Numbered from the stretch's first letter, positions 1-7,191 are shown. The stretch is 10,551 bases of DNA from DTSX01 sp964633465 (GCA_964633465.1 CAZWGB010000043.1:1-10551), one strand, 5' to 3'. Notes: generated by a model from the letters alone, not told the origin. Translations and numbers: made by a program.

Positions 1-1712
1 AATTGAAAGCAATAGCCGCTAATATCGATGTGAATGACAATCCACAATCCCCTTCATATCCAGCCCTTTCTTTTATGTCAAAAAAGATTCTGCCTGGACA
101 AGGAGGAAGCCCTTTTAATGTCCCAGTAACATGGTACGGCAGACCTTTAGGATCAGCTTTCCCTTCTCCTTTATCTCCAAAGGATATTGACCAATATCAT
201 CTAAGTGGTGTTGTTAATATTAATCTTGCTAATGATAATAATATAGAGCTATCTATCACACAAAGTAAGCATGAAAATTTTCACAATAGACCAGACACAG
301 TTAATTCAAGAATGGAAAATGCAATAGCAGGCTATGGCGGGGTAAATGCTAACCAGACATGGAATATTTTTGATCCATTATCAAACTCTGAAGATTTGAT
401 CCAATACATTAAAGGCTCAGAACAAAGTTTGCGAACCGGTAAATTAACATCATTCGATGCCATCCTTAAAACCAAAATTAACGATAATAATATTGCCATT
501 GGCTTTCAGCTAAATGATGAAGCTTTGGATGTTGAATATAACGAGTTAGCTAGATCGGAATTTGATCAATCAGGAAATCTGATTAAGGGTGCAGATTTAC
601 TATTTTTGGGCGGTGGTAAAAATATTTCGTCCAACAGGAATAAAAAAGCCATCTTTTTTGAGCTAGAGAAGCTTTTCTCAGAGGCTTTGGATATTCTATT
701 TGCCACACGATATGAGAAAGTAGGTAATGATTCTTCATTTGATCCCAAGCTATCTCTTAATTTTAGACCCATGGATGGATTATTATTAAGAGGTTCAGTA
801 GGCACCTCTTTTTCAACCCCATCTATGGCACAGCTTTTTAGTTCTGAAATTGCATTGGGTGGTGTAAGAGATGTCATCAATGGCGTCGAACAGTCAAGTT
901 CGCTCTTTGTCCGTATTATCCAAGTTGGAAACCCAAACCTAAAACCTGCTACTTCCACAAATACTAATCTAGGAATGTCATGGGATTTTAATGACAATGC
1001 TTCTTTATCATTTGATTTTTGGAAAATAGATTATAAAGATCGCCTTGAGTTAGAAGATCCACAAACAAAAATCACTGAAAATCCAGACAATCCAGATATT
1101 CAAAGAAATGAATACGGTGACATAACTGCGGTTAGCACAAGATTCTTTAATGAAGAAAAGACGAAAGTTAAAGGCCTAGACATCAACTTTGATTATAAGA
1201 CAACTTTGAGTAATGGGATTCTTTTAGATCTGGGCGTTAATGCCACTCACCTCTTCCAATTTCTCACACCGGAACATGAAGAAGAAGAGGAAGGTCATGA
1301 TGGAGAACATGAAGAACATATGGTCAATAGAGTTGGAAAATTTAATTATAATGCACACACACATTCACTTCCTCGCCTGAGATTAAATACATTTTTTGGC
1401 TTAACCCATAATGAAATTCGTTATTCGATGAATGCAAGGTATCTGGATGGCTATAAGAACCTTCGGCCATTACCAGCAGCAGCTGTTTCAAGCGGGTATA
1501 AAAACAAAGTTGATTCTTTCTTGGTGTTTGATGTTGGAGCCAGCAAAACGTTTGAAATAAATAATAGCGAACTAAAACTAGGGCTCAATTTTATCAATGT
1601 TTTCGATGAATCAGCGCCATTACTTTATGATTCTCCTGACTTTAGTTTTGATACTAGACTTCATGACCCACGTGGTCGATTAATTAATCTTTCATTGGAT
1701 TATGAGTTCTAG
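1..1712 (+). CDS. TonB-dependent outer-membrane receptor, C-terminal part (5' end outside window)
   Basis: The frame is open to the left edge, so this is the 3' portion of a longer gene; the signal peptide and most of the plug domain are not in the window. The about 569 visible residues have the alternating, aromatic-rich pattern of a 22-strand TonB-dependent barrel. The family signatures are GTSFSTPSMAQLFSSE near residue 274, then NPNLKPATSTNTNLG and FWKIDYKDRL, and a C-terminus reading DPRGRLINLSLDYEF. The final Phe is the usual signal for outer-membrane insertion. Such receptors import siderophores, vitamin B12, metals, sugars or peptides using TonB-ExbBD energy. Residues 424-439 (nt 1272-1319) form a run made almost only of His, Glu, Asp and Gly, probably in a surface loop and possibly metal binding. 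The gene ends 2 bp from the convergent LLM gene. The substrate is not identifiable. Confidence 0.93.
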   Translation, partial: LKAIAANIDVNDNPQSPSYPALSFMSKKILPGQGGSPFNVPVTWYGRPLGSAFPSPLSPKDIDQYHLSGVVNINLANDNNIELSITQSKHENFHNRPDTVNSRMENAIAGYGGVNANQTWNIFDPLSNSEDLIQYIKGSEQSLRTGKLTSFDAILKTKINDNNIAIGFQLNDEALDVEYNELARSEFDQSGNLIKGADLLFLGGGKNISSNRNKKAIFFELEKLFSEALDILFATRYEKVGNDSSFDPKLSLNFRPMDGLLLRGSVGTSFSTPSMAQLFSSEIALGGVRDVINGVEQSSSLFVRIIQVGNPNLKPATSTNTNLGMSWDFNDNASLSFDFWKIDYKDRLELEDPQTKITENPDNPDIQRNEYGDITAVSTRFFNEEKTKVKGLDINFDYKTTLSNGILLDLGVNATHLFQFLTPEHEEEEEGHDGEHEEHMVNRVGKFNYNAHTHSLPRLRLNTFFGLTHNEIRYSMNARYLDGYKNLRPLPAAAVSSGYKNKVDSFLVFDVGASKTFEINNSELKLGLNFINVFDESAPLLYDSPDFSFDTRLHDPRGRLINLSLDYEF

Positions 1713-1714
1713 CT

Positions 1715-2743
1715 TTATTTAAAGGATGGAAGAACTTCCTTAGCAACGATTTCTGTCTGCTCTACCATAGCTCTAAGTCTTGCATCCCTAGGCTCAGGAA
1801 CTGGAGAGCCGCCAAGTAAGTAAATATAATCAAGTCCCAGTTCAATCAATTTTCCTAAACGATCGATACATTTCTGTGGTGGTCCAGCGATTGTGAACCA
1901 ATCAATGAACTCATCATCAATAAGATCAAGATGATCTCCCTTTTCACTGGAATGATTCTTCATGTCATAATCAGTTTTAAGTTTCTCAGTAATAGATTTT
2001 AATTGATCTGGTAGATGTTCAGTTGGTGCATTTTTCATAGCAGTAAAATGTGCGACCAATCCTGCCAACATTCTTGCCATGGAAATAGCTTTCTTTTCAT
2101 CGGGATCACATACCAAATTCACATATGCCCCAATTTTAAAATCATCTCGATTCCGTCCGGTTTTACCAATACGTTCCAAGGCCGTTTCCATCGCCCATGA
2201 GACCCTTTCAGTTGCGCTTCCAACTGCAAAAGTGACGCGTTCAGCAATGTCACAAGCCGTGGCAATAGTCTTAGGGCCAGTGCAAGCAATATCAATAGGA
2301 ACGGGAGTGATTACTTTGGGATCAATCCATCTTATTGGGGATTCCATCGTACCAACATCTATAGCTTCTCCTTTGAAATAACTCTGTAAACTTATGACAT
2401 AATTTTTTAATTCTTCAGTGGTTGCTTGTTTCTTTCCAATATGAGCTGCAGCTGAGTCACCACGTCCGATGCCACAAATAGCCCTGCCTCCAGACTCTTC
2501 CTGTAATGAAGCCATAGCTGAAGCAGTCACAGCTGCCTCTCGTGTTACAGGATGAGTAACGCCAGTTCCCATTTTTAACTTTGAGGTGGCATTTGCAATT
2601 AGAGATAGTTGGCCATAGGGGTCTGCAGAAAGGTTCTGCGTGTCTACACAGAGAACAATGTCAAAGCCCATTTGTTCAATTAAAACAGACATTTGTGCAG
2701 AACACCTAGGAACGGGCTCCATGACTACTCCAAATTCAATCAA
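1715..2743 (-). CDS. LLM-class (luciferase-like) flavin/F420-type oxidoreductase
   Basis: A predicted cytoplasmic TIM-barrel oxidoreductase of the bacterial luciferase-like superfamily, 342 residues from the chosen start. It opens with IEFGVVMEP, has the early-strand motif KMGTGVTHPVTR, then ICGIGRGDSAAAHIGK, which is typical of LLM enzymes resembling methylenetetrahydromethanopterin reductase, and late in the protein FTIAGPPQKCIDRL and LDYIYLLGG. These enzymes use FMN or coenzyme F420; the sequence does not settle which. I chose the TTG at 2743 because a GGAG lies 7 nt upstream of it (2751-2754) and the family N-terminal strand starts there. An in-frame ATG at 2785 would add 14 residues but has no ribosome site. 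The substrate is unknown. The gene is transcribed away from the methyltransferase fusion and runs tail to tail into the receptor gene. Confidence 0.88.
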   Translation of the reverse strand: MIEFGVVMEPVPRCSAQMSVLIEQMGFDIVLCVDTQNLSADPYGQLSLIANATSKLKMGTGVTHPVTREAAVTASAMASLQEESGGRAICGIGRGDSAAAHIGKKQATTEELKNYVISLQSYFKGEAIDVGTMESPIRWIDPKVITPVPIDIACTGPKTIATACDIAERVTFAVGSATERVSWAMETALERIGKTGRNRDDFKIGAYVNLVCDPDEKKAISMARMLAGLVAHFTAMKNAPTEHLPDQLKSITEKLKTDYDMKNHSSEKGDHLDLIDDEFIDWFTIAGPPQKCIDRLGKLIELGLDYIYLLGGSPVPEPRDARLRAMVEQTEIVAKEVLPSFK

Positions 2744-2750
2744 TCTAGTT

Positions 2751-2754
2751 CTCC
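2751..2754 (-). promoter_or_regulatory. Ribosome binding site that sets a TTG start
   Basis: On the minus strand a GGAG sits 7 nt before the TTG at 2743. No comparable sequence precedes the upstream in-frame ATG at 2785. This is the main reason for shortening the LLM gene by 14 codons. Confidence 0.6.
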
Positions 2755-2785
2755 AAAATATTAAATTAATTATCAATTGAACCAT

Positions 2786-2818
2786 TTGACACTATTTGCA
2801 TCAGAGTGTCTTTAAAAT
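2786..2818 (+). promoter_or_regulatory. Possible promoter in the divergent LLM/methyltransferase region
   Basis: A perfect -35 hexamer TTGACA occurs at 2786-2791. The best -10-like hexamer downstream is TAAAAT at 2813-2818 (5 of 6), but at 21 bp the spacing is longer than the usual 16-18. TTTAAA at 2811-2816 gives 19 bp with a poorer match. On the minus strand a perfect TATAAT occupies 2817-2822 and could serve the LLM gene with a leader of about 70 nt, though no good -35 accompanies it. The region between the two gene starts (2744-2898, 155 bp) holds no other gene. Strand and function are inferred. Confidence 0.3.
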
Positions 2819-2884
2819 TATATTTTTTATAGATGACTCAAGATTGTAGCTAAAAGAAATTAATCCATGCAAAATAAACAAGCG

Positions 2885-2891
2885 AAAGGAG
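2885..2891 (+). promoter_or_regulatory. Shine-Dalgarno AAAGGAG for a GTG start
   Basis: AAAGGAG ends 7 nt before the GTG at 2899. It is the strongest ribosome binding site in the window and fixes the unusual GTG start of the methyltransferase fusion. Confidence 0.75.
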
Positions 2892-2898
2892 TCTTATA

Positions 2899-4257
2899 GT
2901 GGAAAAATTACAACAGGAAATTGAACAAGTATTCAGGGATGCTGAATCCATCTGGGATTCCCAAAAATACCGCAACCTAAAAACACTTTGGGATGAGCAA
3001 GATCCCTATCCATTTTATTTGGCCGAAGAACAAATGGACTGGAAAATTGGCTGGAGTGCTTTAGAGACTTACTGGGAGCCTATACCTGGAAGACGCATGA
3101 TAGAAGCAATTCGCATGCGATTTTATGATATTAAAATTAAAGAATTATCCCAGGACCTTGTTTTTGTTGGCGGATGGGTCAGACATGACATGAAAATACG
3201 TGGCCCTATGAAAGCATGGGGTGGTGATGCAAGAATGAGTGCTGTTCTTAGAAAAAGAGAGGCTGTCTGGAAATTTGTTGCCTATACAGAAAGTCATAGA
3301 ACACCCTTAACCTACATGATGGATCTCTATAAAAAACAACCAAAAATACCAATTGTCAGATCAATTGTTGAAAGGTTTTTGACCAGATTGTATGAAAAAA
3401 ATGTTCATCCTGAATTTGCGTCTTTTCATAAAAGCATAATGGATGAAGAAAAAACTGACTACAAAATCAGCTTTTCGAAAAAATTGAGTTTTCTTGGACC
3501 AAAAATTGTTAATTTATTTGCAAAAATTACTGGCAAGAAAACAATCCCTAAATCTTATATCCCAGGCCTAATCCCCTGTCTCAATGGCAGAGGTTTTATG
3601 GAGAAAGACCTGAATGGTATCTCTATAAGATTCGCTGATGAATCTGCAAAAATGGAAGGCATATCCCTTGATGTTGGTTGTGCTTATGGAATAGCAACAC
3701 TGGCTGCTCTTGAAGGAGGATCTGAAGTAGTGGCCTGTGACATGGATCAAGCGCATTTAGACATTTTAGTCAAAGAAACACCTGAAAAAGACAAACAAAG
3801 ATTAACAACTAAAAAAGGAACTTTGCCAGAAGTTGATTTTAAGAATGAATCATTCGTTACAATCCACTGCTCAAGATGTCTTCATTTTTTGGTACCAGAA
3901 GAATTAAAACTTACTTTGGAAAAGATGTATAAATGGCTTCAACCTGGAGGCAAAATTTATCTTATAACCGATACCTGTTACTCCGGACCATGGAAAAAAC
4001 ATTTGCCAGAATTTGAGAGAAGAAAAAAAGAAGGTGACCCTTTTCCAGGCTTCATTGAAGACGTACTAAAATGCCTACCTGTTTCCAAATTACCCAAAGG
4101 AATGACATCACACATGAACTGTCTGGATCCGGATACCCTTTCTCGTGAATGCACACTTGCAGGATTTGAAATTGTTGAAGCAGAATTTTTAGGCCCGGCA
4201 CGGTCCGTATCAAAATATGCCAAGGATCACGCAGGAATTATAGCAACTAAAAACTAA
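2899..4257 (+). CDS. NTF2/SnoaL-like N-terminal domain fused to a SAM-dependent methyltransferase
   Basis: A 452-residue, apparently cytoplasmic two-part protein. Residues 1 to about 140 resemble the NTF2/SnoaL-like fold (DUF4440 type): two amphipathic N-terminal helices, then strands around VFVGGWVRHDMKIRG and a closing AVLRKREAVWKFVAYTESH. Residues about 150-235 form a basic linker region. Residues about 240-450 are a class I methyltransferase: motif I LDVGCAYGIAT (257-267), an acidic D281 after strand 2 that would bind the SAM ribose, a post-motif segment HCSRCLHFLVPEEL, and LQPGGKIYLITD (347-358) with a DTCY turn. GTG is the start because AAAGGAG precedes it by 7 nt. The methyl acceptor is unknown; the N-terminal pocket could bind a small hydrophobic substrate, which is inference. 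It ends 3 bp from bolA, transcribed the other way. The methyltransferase call is firm; the NTF2 call is moderate. Confidence 0.85.
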   Translation: MEKLQQEIEQVFRDAESIWDSQKYRNLKTLWDEQDPYPFYLAEEQMDWKIGWSALETYWEPIPGRRMIEAIRMRFYDIKIKELSQDLVFVGGWVRHDMKIRGPMKAWGGDARMSAVLRKREAVWKFVAYTESHRTPLTYMMDLYKKQPKIPIVRSIVERFLTRLYEKNVHPEFASFHKSIMDEEKTDYKISFSKKLSFLGPKIVNLFAKITGKKTIPKSYIPGLIPCLNGRGFMEKDLNGISIRFADESAKMEGISLDVGCAYGIATLAALEGGSEVVACDMDQAHLDILVKETPEKDKQRLTTKKGTLPEVDFKNESFVTIHCSRCLHFLVPEELKLTLEKMYKWLQPGGKIYLITDTCYSGPWKKHLPEFERRKKEGDPFPGFIEDVLKCLPVSKLPKGMTSHMNCLDPDTLSRECTLAGFEIVEAEFLGPARSVSKYAKDHAGIIATKN

Positions 4258-4260
4258 TTC

Positions 4261-4539
4261 TTAACTGCTGTTGTATTCTGATACTGTATAGGTTTCAAGG
4301 CTTAATGCGTGTAATTTATCAGCAAGATATTTAGTCAGAATAAAGTAAACTTTTTGATGTCTTTCAATTTGATTTAAGTCCAAAAATTCATCGGAAACAA
4401 CCAACATCTTTAAATGCAGTTTACCTTCTTTTGCAGGTTTGTGTCCTGCGTGTAAGTGACCTTGATCTTCTATTTCAAGAAAATGAACCTCCAACCCTTG
4501 TTCTAGAGTTTTTTCTATTTCACCAATACTTTTTCTCAA
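4261..4539 (-). CDS. bolA: BolA family protein
   Basis: A 92-residue protein covering the whole BolA fold (class II KH-like). Visible signatures are HAGH (30-33), LHLKMLVVSDEF (41-52), the helix-turn segment IERHQKVY with the conserved R60-H61, and a C-terminal HALSLETYTVSEY (77-89). BolA proteins pair with monothiol glutaredoxins to carry [2Fe-2S] clusters, and E. coli BolA also acts in stress and morphology regulation. The RH pair and TYT-E-Y ending fit BolA better than IbaG. The start is TTG, with an AGGA 5 nt upstream (4545-4548) and a GGAG 10 nt upstream (4550-4553). The nearby ATG at 4555 is out of frame. It stands alone, divergent from the 2OG oxygenase and tail to tail with the methyltransferase fusion. 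The choice of BolA over a paralogue is inferred. Confidence 0.88.
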   Translation of the reverse strand: MRKSIGEIEKTLEQGLEVHFLEIEDQGHLHAGHKPAKEGKLHLKMLVVSDEFLDLNQIERHQKVYFILTKYLADKLHALSLETYTVSEYNSS

Positions 4540-4562
4540 AATGATCCTGCTCCATTGAAATA

Positions 4563-4592
4563 ATTACAGTCCATATATTTTAAGCTATTATA
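4563..4592. promoter_or_regulatory. Divergent promoter with overlapping, nearly palindromic -10 elements
   Basis: The 72-bp region between bolA and the oxygenase contains CTATTATAG (4585-4593). Read on the plus strand it gives TATTAT (4586-4591), 17 bp after ATTACA (4563-4568, 4 of 6 to the -35 consensus), with a predicted start near 4598. Read on the minus strand it gives a perfect TATAAT (4587-4592) facing bolA, with TTAACA (4613-4618) 20 bp upstream and a leader of about 40 nt. The two -10 elements share five positions, so polymerase should be unable to open both at once. Hexamer matches are seen directly; use as promoters is inferred. Confidence 0.42.
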
Positions 4593-4611
4593 GGGTCGAA
4601 AGAATCATGAT

Positions 4612-5616
4612 TTGTTAACAATCTTAAGATCGCACTTGGAAATACTAAGTTTAAATAATTTTTTCATTGATCCCAAAAGCTCAGCTGCACTGCAAGAAGT
4701 TAAAAAATTAAAAGAAACACTTTTTGGAGAGGGCTTCTTTATTTTAGTGGATCATGGTATTGAAAATGAAATAATCGACAAAGCCTACGAGCAATCTAAA
4801 ATTTTCCATGATTTGGATGACGATGATCCTAAAAAGCAGGCGACACATTACCGTCACTCACACTTTGGCAGAGGTTGGTCACCTTGTGGAGAAGAGCCTG
4901 CTTACTCTGCAGGTACAAAAGCAACTTGCTCTGCTTTTGATATGTGCTATGAAATCGCGGAGGTTGATACTGAGCATGAAAACTACGGTCCAAATCTCTG
5001 GCCACTTGAAATGCCAAAGTATCAAGAAGCAGTTTACGACTACTATCTTAAATTCTCTGAACTTGAACAGAAAGTAGCTATTGCAATTGAGGAGGCTCTA
5101 GGACTTGATAAGGAACAGATTGCCTCAAAAATGACTGAAAGGTCGCCATCAACAATGCGATTAATTTTCTACCCTCCCGTTAAAGAGAAGCTAGAAGATA
5201 ATCTTTTTGGTATCAGTGCACACACAGATTATGAGGTTTTTACTCTACTGACACAGTCTCAATCAGGGTCACAATTGCAAAAACATTCTGGTGATTGGCA
5301 CACGGTTGAATCAGATAGGTATCAAGTTATCGTGATGATCGGAGATATGCTGGAGGTTATGACCAATGGGCAAGTGAGAGCTACGCCACATCGAGTTAAA
5401 CCAGTGTCTTGGGTAAGATATTCCATTGCCAGGTTTTGTGCTATTGATGGGCACTATGTAATAGAACCACTTGAACAATTCATTGATCCCAAAAAAGGAC
5501 CCCTATACGAACCGGTCAGTCAACAAAAAAACATAAAAGATGGGCTAGAGCAAGCAGCGGCTAACTCTGAAGCCATGGTTCAAGAAATTCGGGGATTACA
5601 GAAAATCAGTAAATAA
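4612..5616 (+). CDS. 2-oxoglutarate/Fe(II)-dependent oxygenase, isopenicillin-N-synthase-like
   Basis: A soluble 334-residue member of the IPNS-like 2OG-Fe(II) dioxygenase family. The N-terminal DIOX_N region shows GEGFFILVDHGIENEII (39-55). The double-stranded beta-helix core carries the iron triad H204-x-D206 in SAHTDYEVFTLL and H260 in RATPHRV, plus the cosubstrate motif R269-x-S271. All ligands expected of an active enzyme are therefore present. Family members hydroxylate, desaturate or cyclise small molecules; this substrate is unknown. The start is uncertain. TTG 4612 is the longest frame but lacks a clear ribosome site. TTG 4636 would give MEILSLNNFF, a better match to the family N-terminus, with only a weak AAGA before it. 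An ATG at 4607 is out of frame and stops after three codons. It is divergent from bolA. Confidence 0.9.
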   Translation: MLTILRSHLEILSLNNFFIDPKSSAALQEVKKLKETLFGEGFFILVDHGIENEIIDKAYEQSKIFHDLDDDDPKKQATHYRHSHFGRGWSPCGEEPAYSAGTKATCSAFDMCYEIAEVDTEHENYGPNLWPLEMPKYQEAVYDYYLKFSELEQKVAIAIEEALGLDKEQIASKMTERSPSTMRLIFYPPVKEKLEDNLFGISAHTDYEVFTLLTQSQSGSQLQKHSGDWHTVESDRYQVIVMIGDMLEVMTNGQVRATPHRVKPVSWVRYSIARFCAIDGHYVIEPLEQFIDPKKGPLYEPVSQQKNIKDGLEQAAANSEAMVQEIRGLQKISK

Positions 5617-5629
5617 ACCAACTAAACGA

Positions 5630-6229
5630 TCAGCTCAAAAACATTGCCCATTTTGCGAAAGGATTTATCCAAGCAATTTTAACAACCATACAGAAGAGAA
5701 TATATATGGTTAAAACCAGTGCAATATTTCCCCTAATTAGACCGCTCATCATTCCGTGCTTTGGATCACCGGCATTTCTATTTCTTCCATACCTGATGAC
5801 GTCAGGAGTGATGCTAACTGCTGCCATAACCCAGAAAGCAAAGTAAGCATTCCATGCCCAAGGTGCATAGTGCAACCCTCCCCAAGACTCTACCAACATT
5901 AATCCTACAACTGTGATGATTATGGATGTGGTCATCGTAATCGACAGAGCTAGTTTTCTTAAAAAAGACCTTGCCCAAATACCTACTTCCTTACTTTGGT
6001 TAAAACGTATCTGCATAGCCCAGATGTTGGAAAAAAAGGTGTGTCCAAAGAAAAGAAAAGCTGCAAACTCGTGTACTACAAGTAAAAAAAGATAATTGAT
6101 TCCAAAATCACTGATTCGAAGACCAAACAATGGCAAAGCAGAGACAGCTGTGATGAGAATGTAGATGAAATACCAAAAAAACCGATTGGGATCTTCGTGT
6201 TTTTGAGCTGGATTTAAACTACCTTCCAT
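5630..6229 (-). CDS. Polytopic membrane protein, possibly DUF2269/HemJ-like
   Basis: A 199-residue inner-membrane protein with about five hydrophobic spans near residues 17-37, 45-70, 92-113, 126-142 and 166-187. Span two holds two histidines ten residues apart (H53 and H63, in VVHEFAAFLFFGHTFFSNIW), a spacing that could place them one above the other in a helix and allow haem or metal binding. The H...G...F pattern recalls small DUF2269, CopD or HemJ-type proteins, but I cannot assign it to one. The start at ATG 6229 overlaps the upstream stop as TAATG, with no ribosome site of its own, so translation is probably coupled to the HemF-like lipoprotein. A longer frame to 6268 would lie inside that upstream gene. 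It ends 13 bp from the convergent oxygenase gene. Confidence 0.8.
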   Translation of the reverse strand: MEGSLNPAQKHEDPNRFFWYFIYILITAVSALPLFGLRISDFGINYLFLLVVHEFAAFLFFGHTFFSNIWAMQIRFNQSKEVGIWARSFLRKLALSITMTTSIIITVVGLMLVESWGGLHYAPWAWNAYFAFWVMAAVSITPDVIRYGRNRNAGDPKHGMMSGLIRGNIALVLTIYILFCMVVKIAWINPFAKWAMFLS

Positions 6230-7155
6230 TAAAATTTTATCGTTGGCGGAACATTGGCTGCCGACCAAACTTCAAAAGGTACAATTTTGCTAGCATATGG
6301 ATCTGAGAATAATTGGTCGATGAGCCAACGGTGCCGCATTGTTTCTTGAGCCAGAACATCCTCCTCTGAGAAACTGTCATCCATCCTTTTTTCAACCAGT
6401 TTCATATAAGCATCCACAAATTCAGTAAACATACCTTTAATGAACATGTAGCTTTTTTCACCACTATCTCTGAACACAGGTGGACCATAAAAACTTACGC
6501 CTGAACAGGAAGGTTTTCTACGCCAATACTCAATGGTGTCTTCAGTTCCCTTGCAAACTAGTCGTCGATAAAGAGTGTTATCCGCATTGTGTTTTGCAAA
6601 ATAATCGTCTGTGGTTTGTTTTAAATATTCCAAGTCTTCAGGAATCCTTGTTCCTGGCATCATGTCAAGCCAACCACCAGTTCCAATGGAATTGTCCTCG
6701 AAAAATTGAAGCACAAGGGTAGCATGCAACATCCCAACTAAGGGTGTTTTAGGGTGTATGTCTATTGAATAAAAACGACCCCAAACCAATTTCTTGTCGC
6801 CCCTACCAGGTGATGTCATTTTCCCTTCTGATAGCATTCTACCGGTTTTTTCAACGATAGGACCTCTTACGACTCTGATGTTATAGTCTGAATATTCTGT
6901 GGTCCAATCAAAATTTTCATCCGTGATTGCCTGATTATCTACATCATTATAAGCTTGTTCATTAATTCTATTTACCCAAGCAAAATATTTATCATCTGAA
7001 GTCTGTATGAAAGCAATCAGATCTTCTGCAATGATTCTGTTATCAGGTCTTAACGCATTCAAACGTTCTTCTTGGTTAGCAAACTCATCTTGTGAATTAG
7101 AGCATCCTTGAATCAGAAACACGAAAACAAAAATTATCATTAGTCTTCTATTCAT
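6229..7155 (-). CDS. HemF-like (coproporphyrinogen III oxidase-related) lipoprotein
   Basis: A 308-residue precursor with a lipoprotein signal: Met-Asn-Arg-Arg, a hydrophobic run, then LIQGC with Cys18 as the probable lipidation site. Ser at +2 would favour the outer membrane. The mature part, about 290 residues, aligns by eye with oxygen-dependent coproporphyrinogen oxidase HemF in order: IRVVRGPIVEKTGRM with the HemF segment around SRVLRNGGVFEQAG; SIDIHPKTPLVGMLHATL with VVHPHNPYVPTSHANV, H144 matching the conserved His; TGGWLDMMPG with FGGGFDLTPF; and FVDAYMKLVEKRM with YTDAYLPIVERRK. The HemF C-terminal EFNLVWDRGT block is not retained as such. HemF is normally soluble and converts coproporphyrinogen III to protoporphyrinogen IX in the cytoplasm, so an exported lipidated form probably does something else. 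The next gene is coupled by TAATG. Confidence 0.75.
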   Translation of the reverse strand: MNRRLMIIFVFVFLIQGCSNSQDEFANQEERLNALRPDNRIIAEDLIAFIQTSDDKYFAWVNRINEQAYNDVDNQAITDENFDWTTEYSDYNIRVVRGPIVEKTGRMLSEGKMTSPGRGDKKLVWGRFYSIDIHPKTPLVGMLHATLVLQFFEDNSIGTGGWLDMMPGTRIPEDLEYLKQTTDDYFAKHNADNTLYRRLVCKGTEDTIEYWRRKPSCSGVSFYGPPVFRDSGEKSYMFIKGMFTEFVDAYMKLVEKRMDDSFSEEDVLAQETMRHRWLIDQLFSDPYASKIVPFEVWSAANVPPTIKF

Positions 7156-7191
7156 TTGTCTTTTCTCATTTATCCTATTGTATAAATTTTT

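Noticed and set aside
566..997. A 143-codon minus-strand frame inside the TonB receptor
   Set aside because: It lies wholly antisense to barrel sequence with clear receptor motifs and resembles no protein I know.
6230..6268. Longer N-terminus for the membrane protein, starting at 6268
   Set aside because: It would overlap the HemF-like gene by 39 bp more, while the TAATG overlap at 6229 is the typical coupled start.
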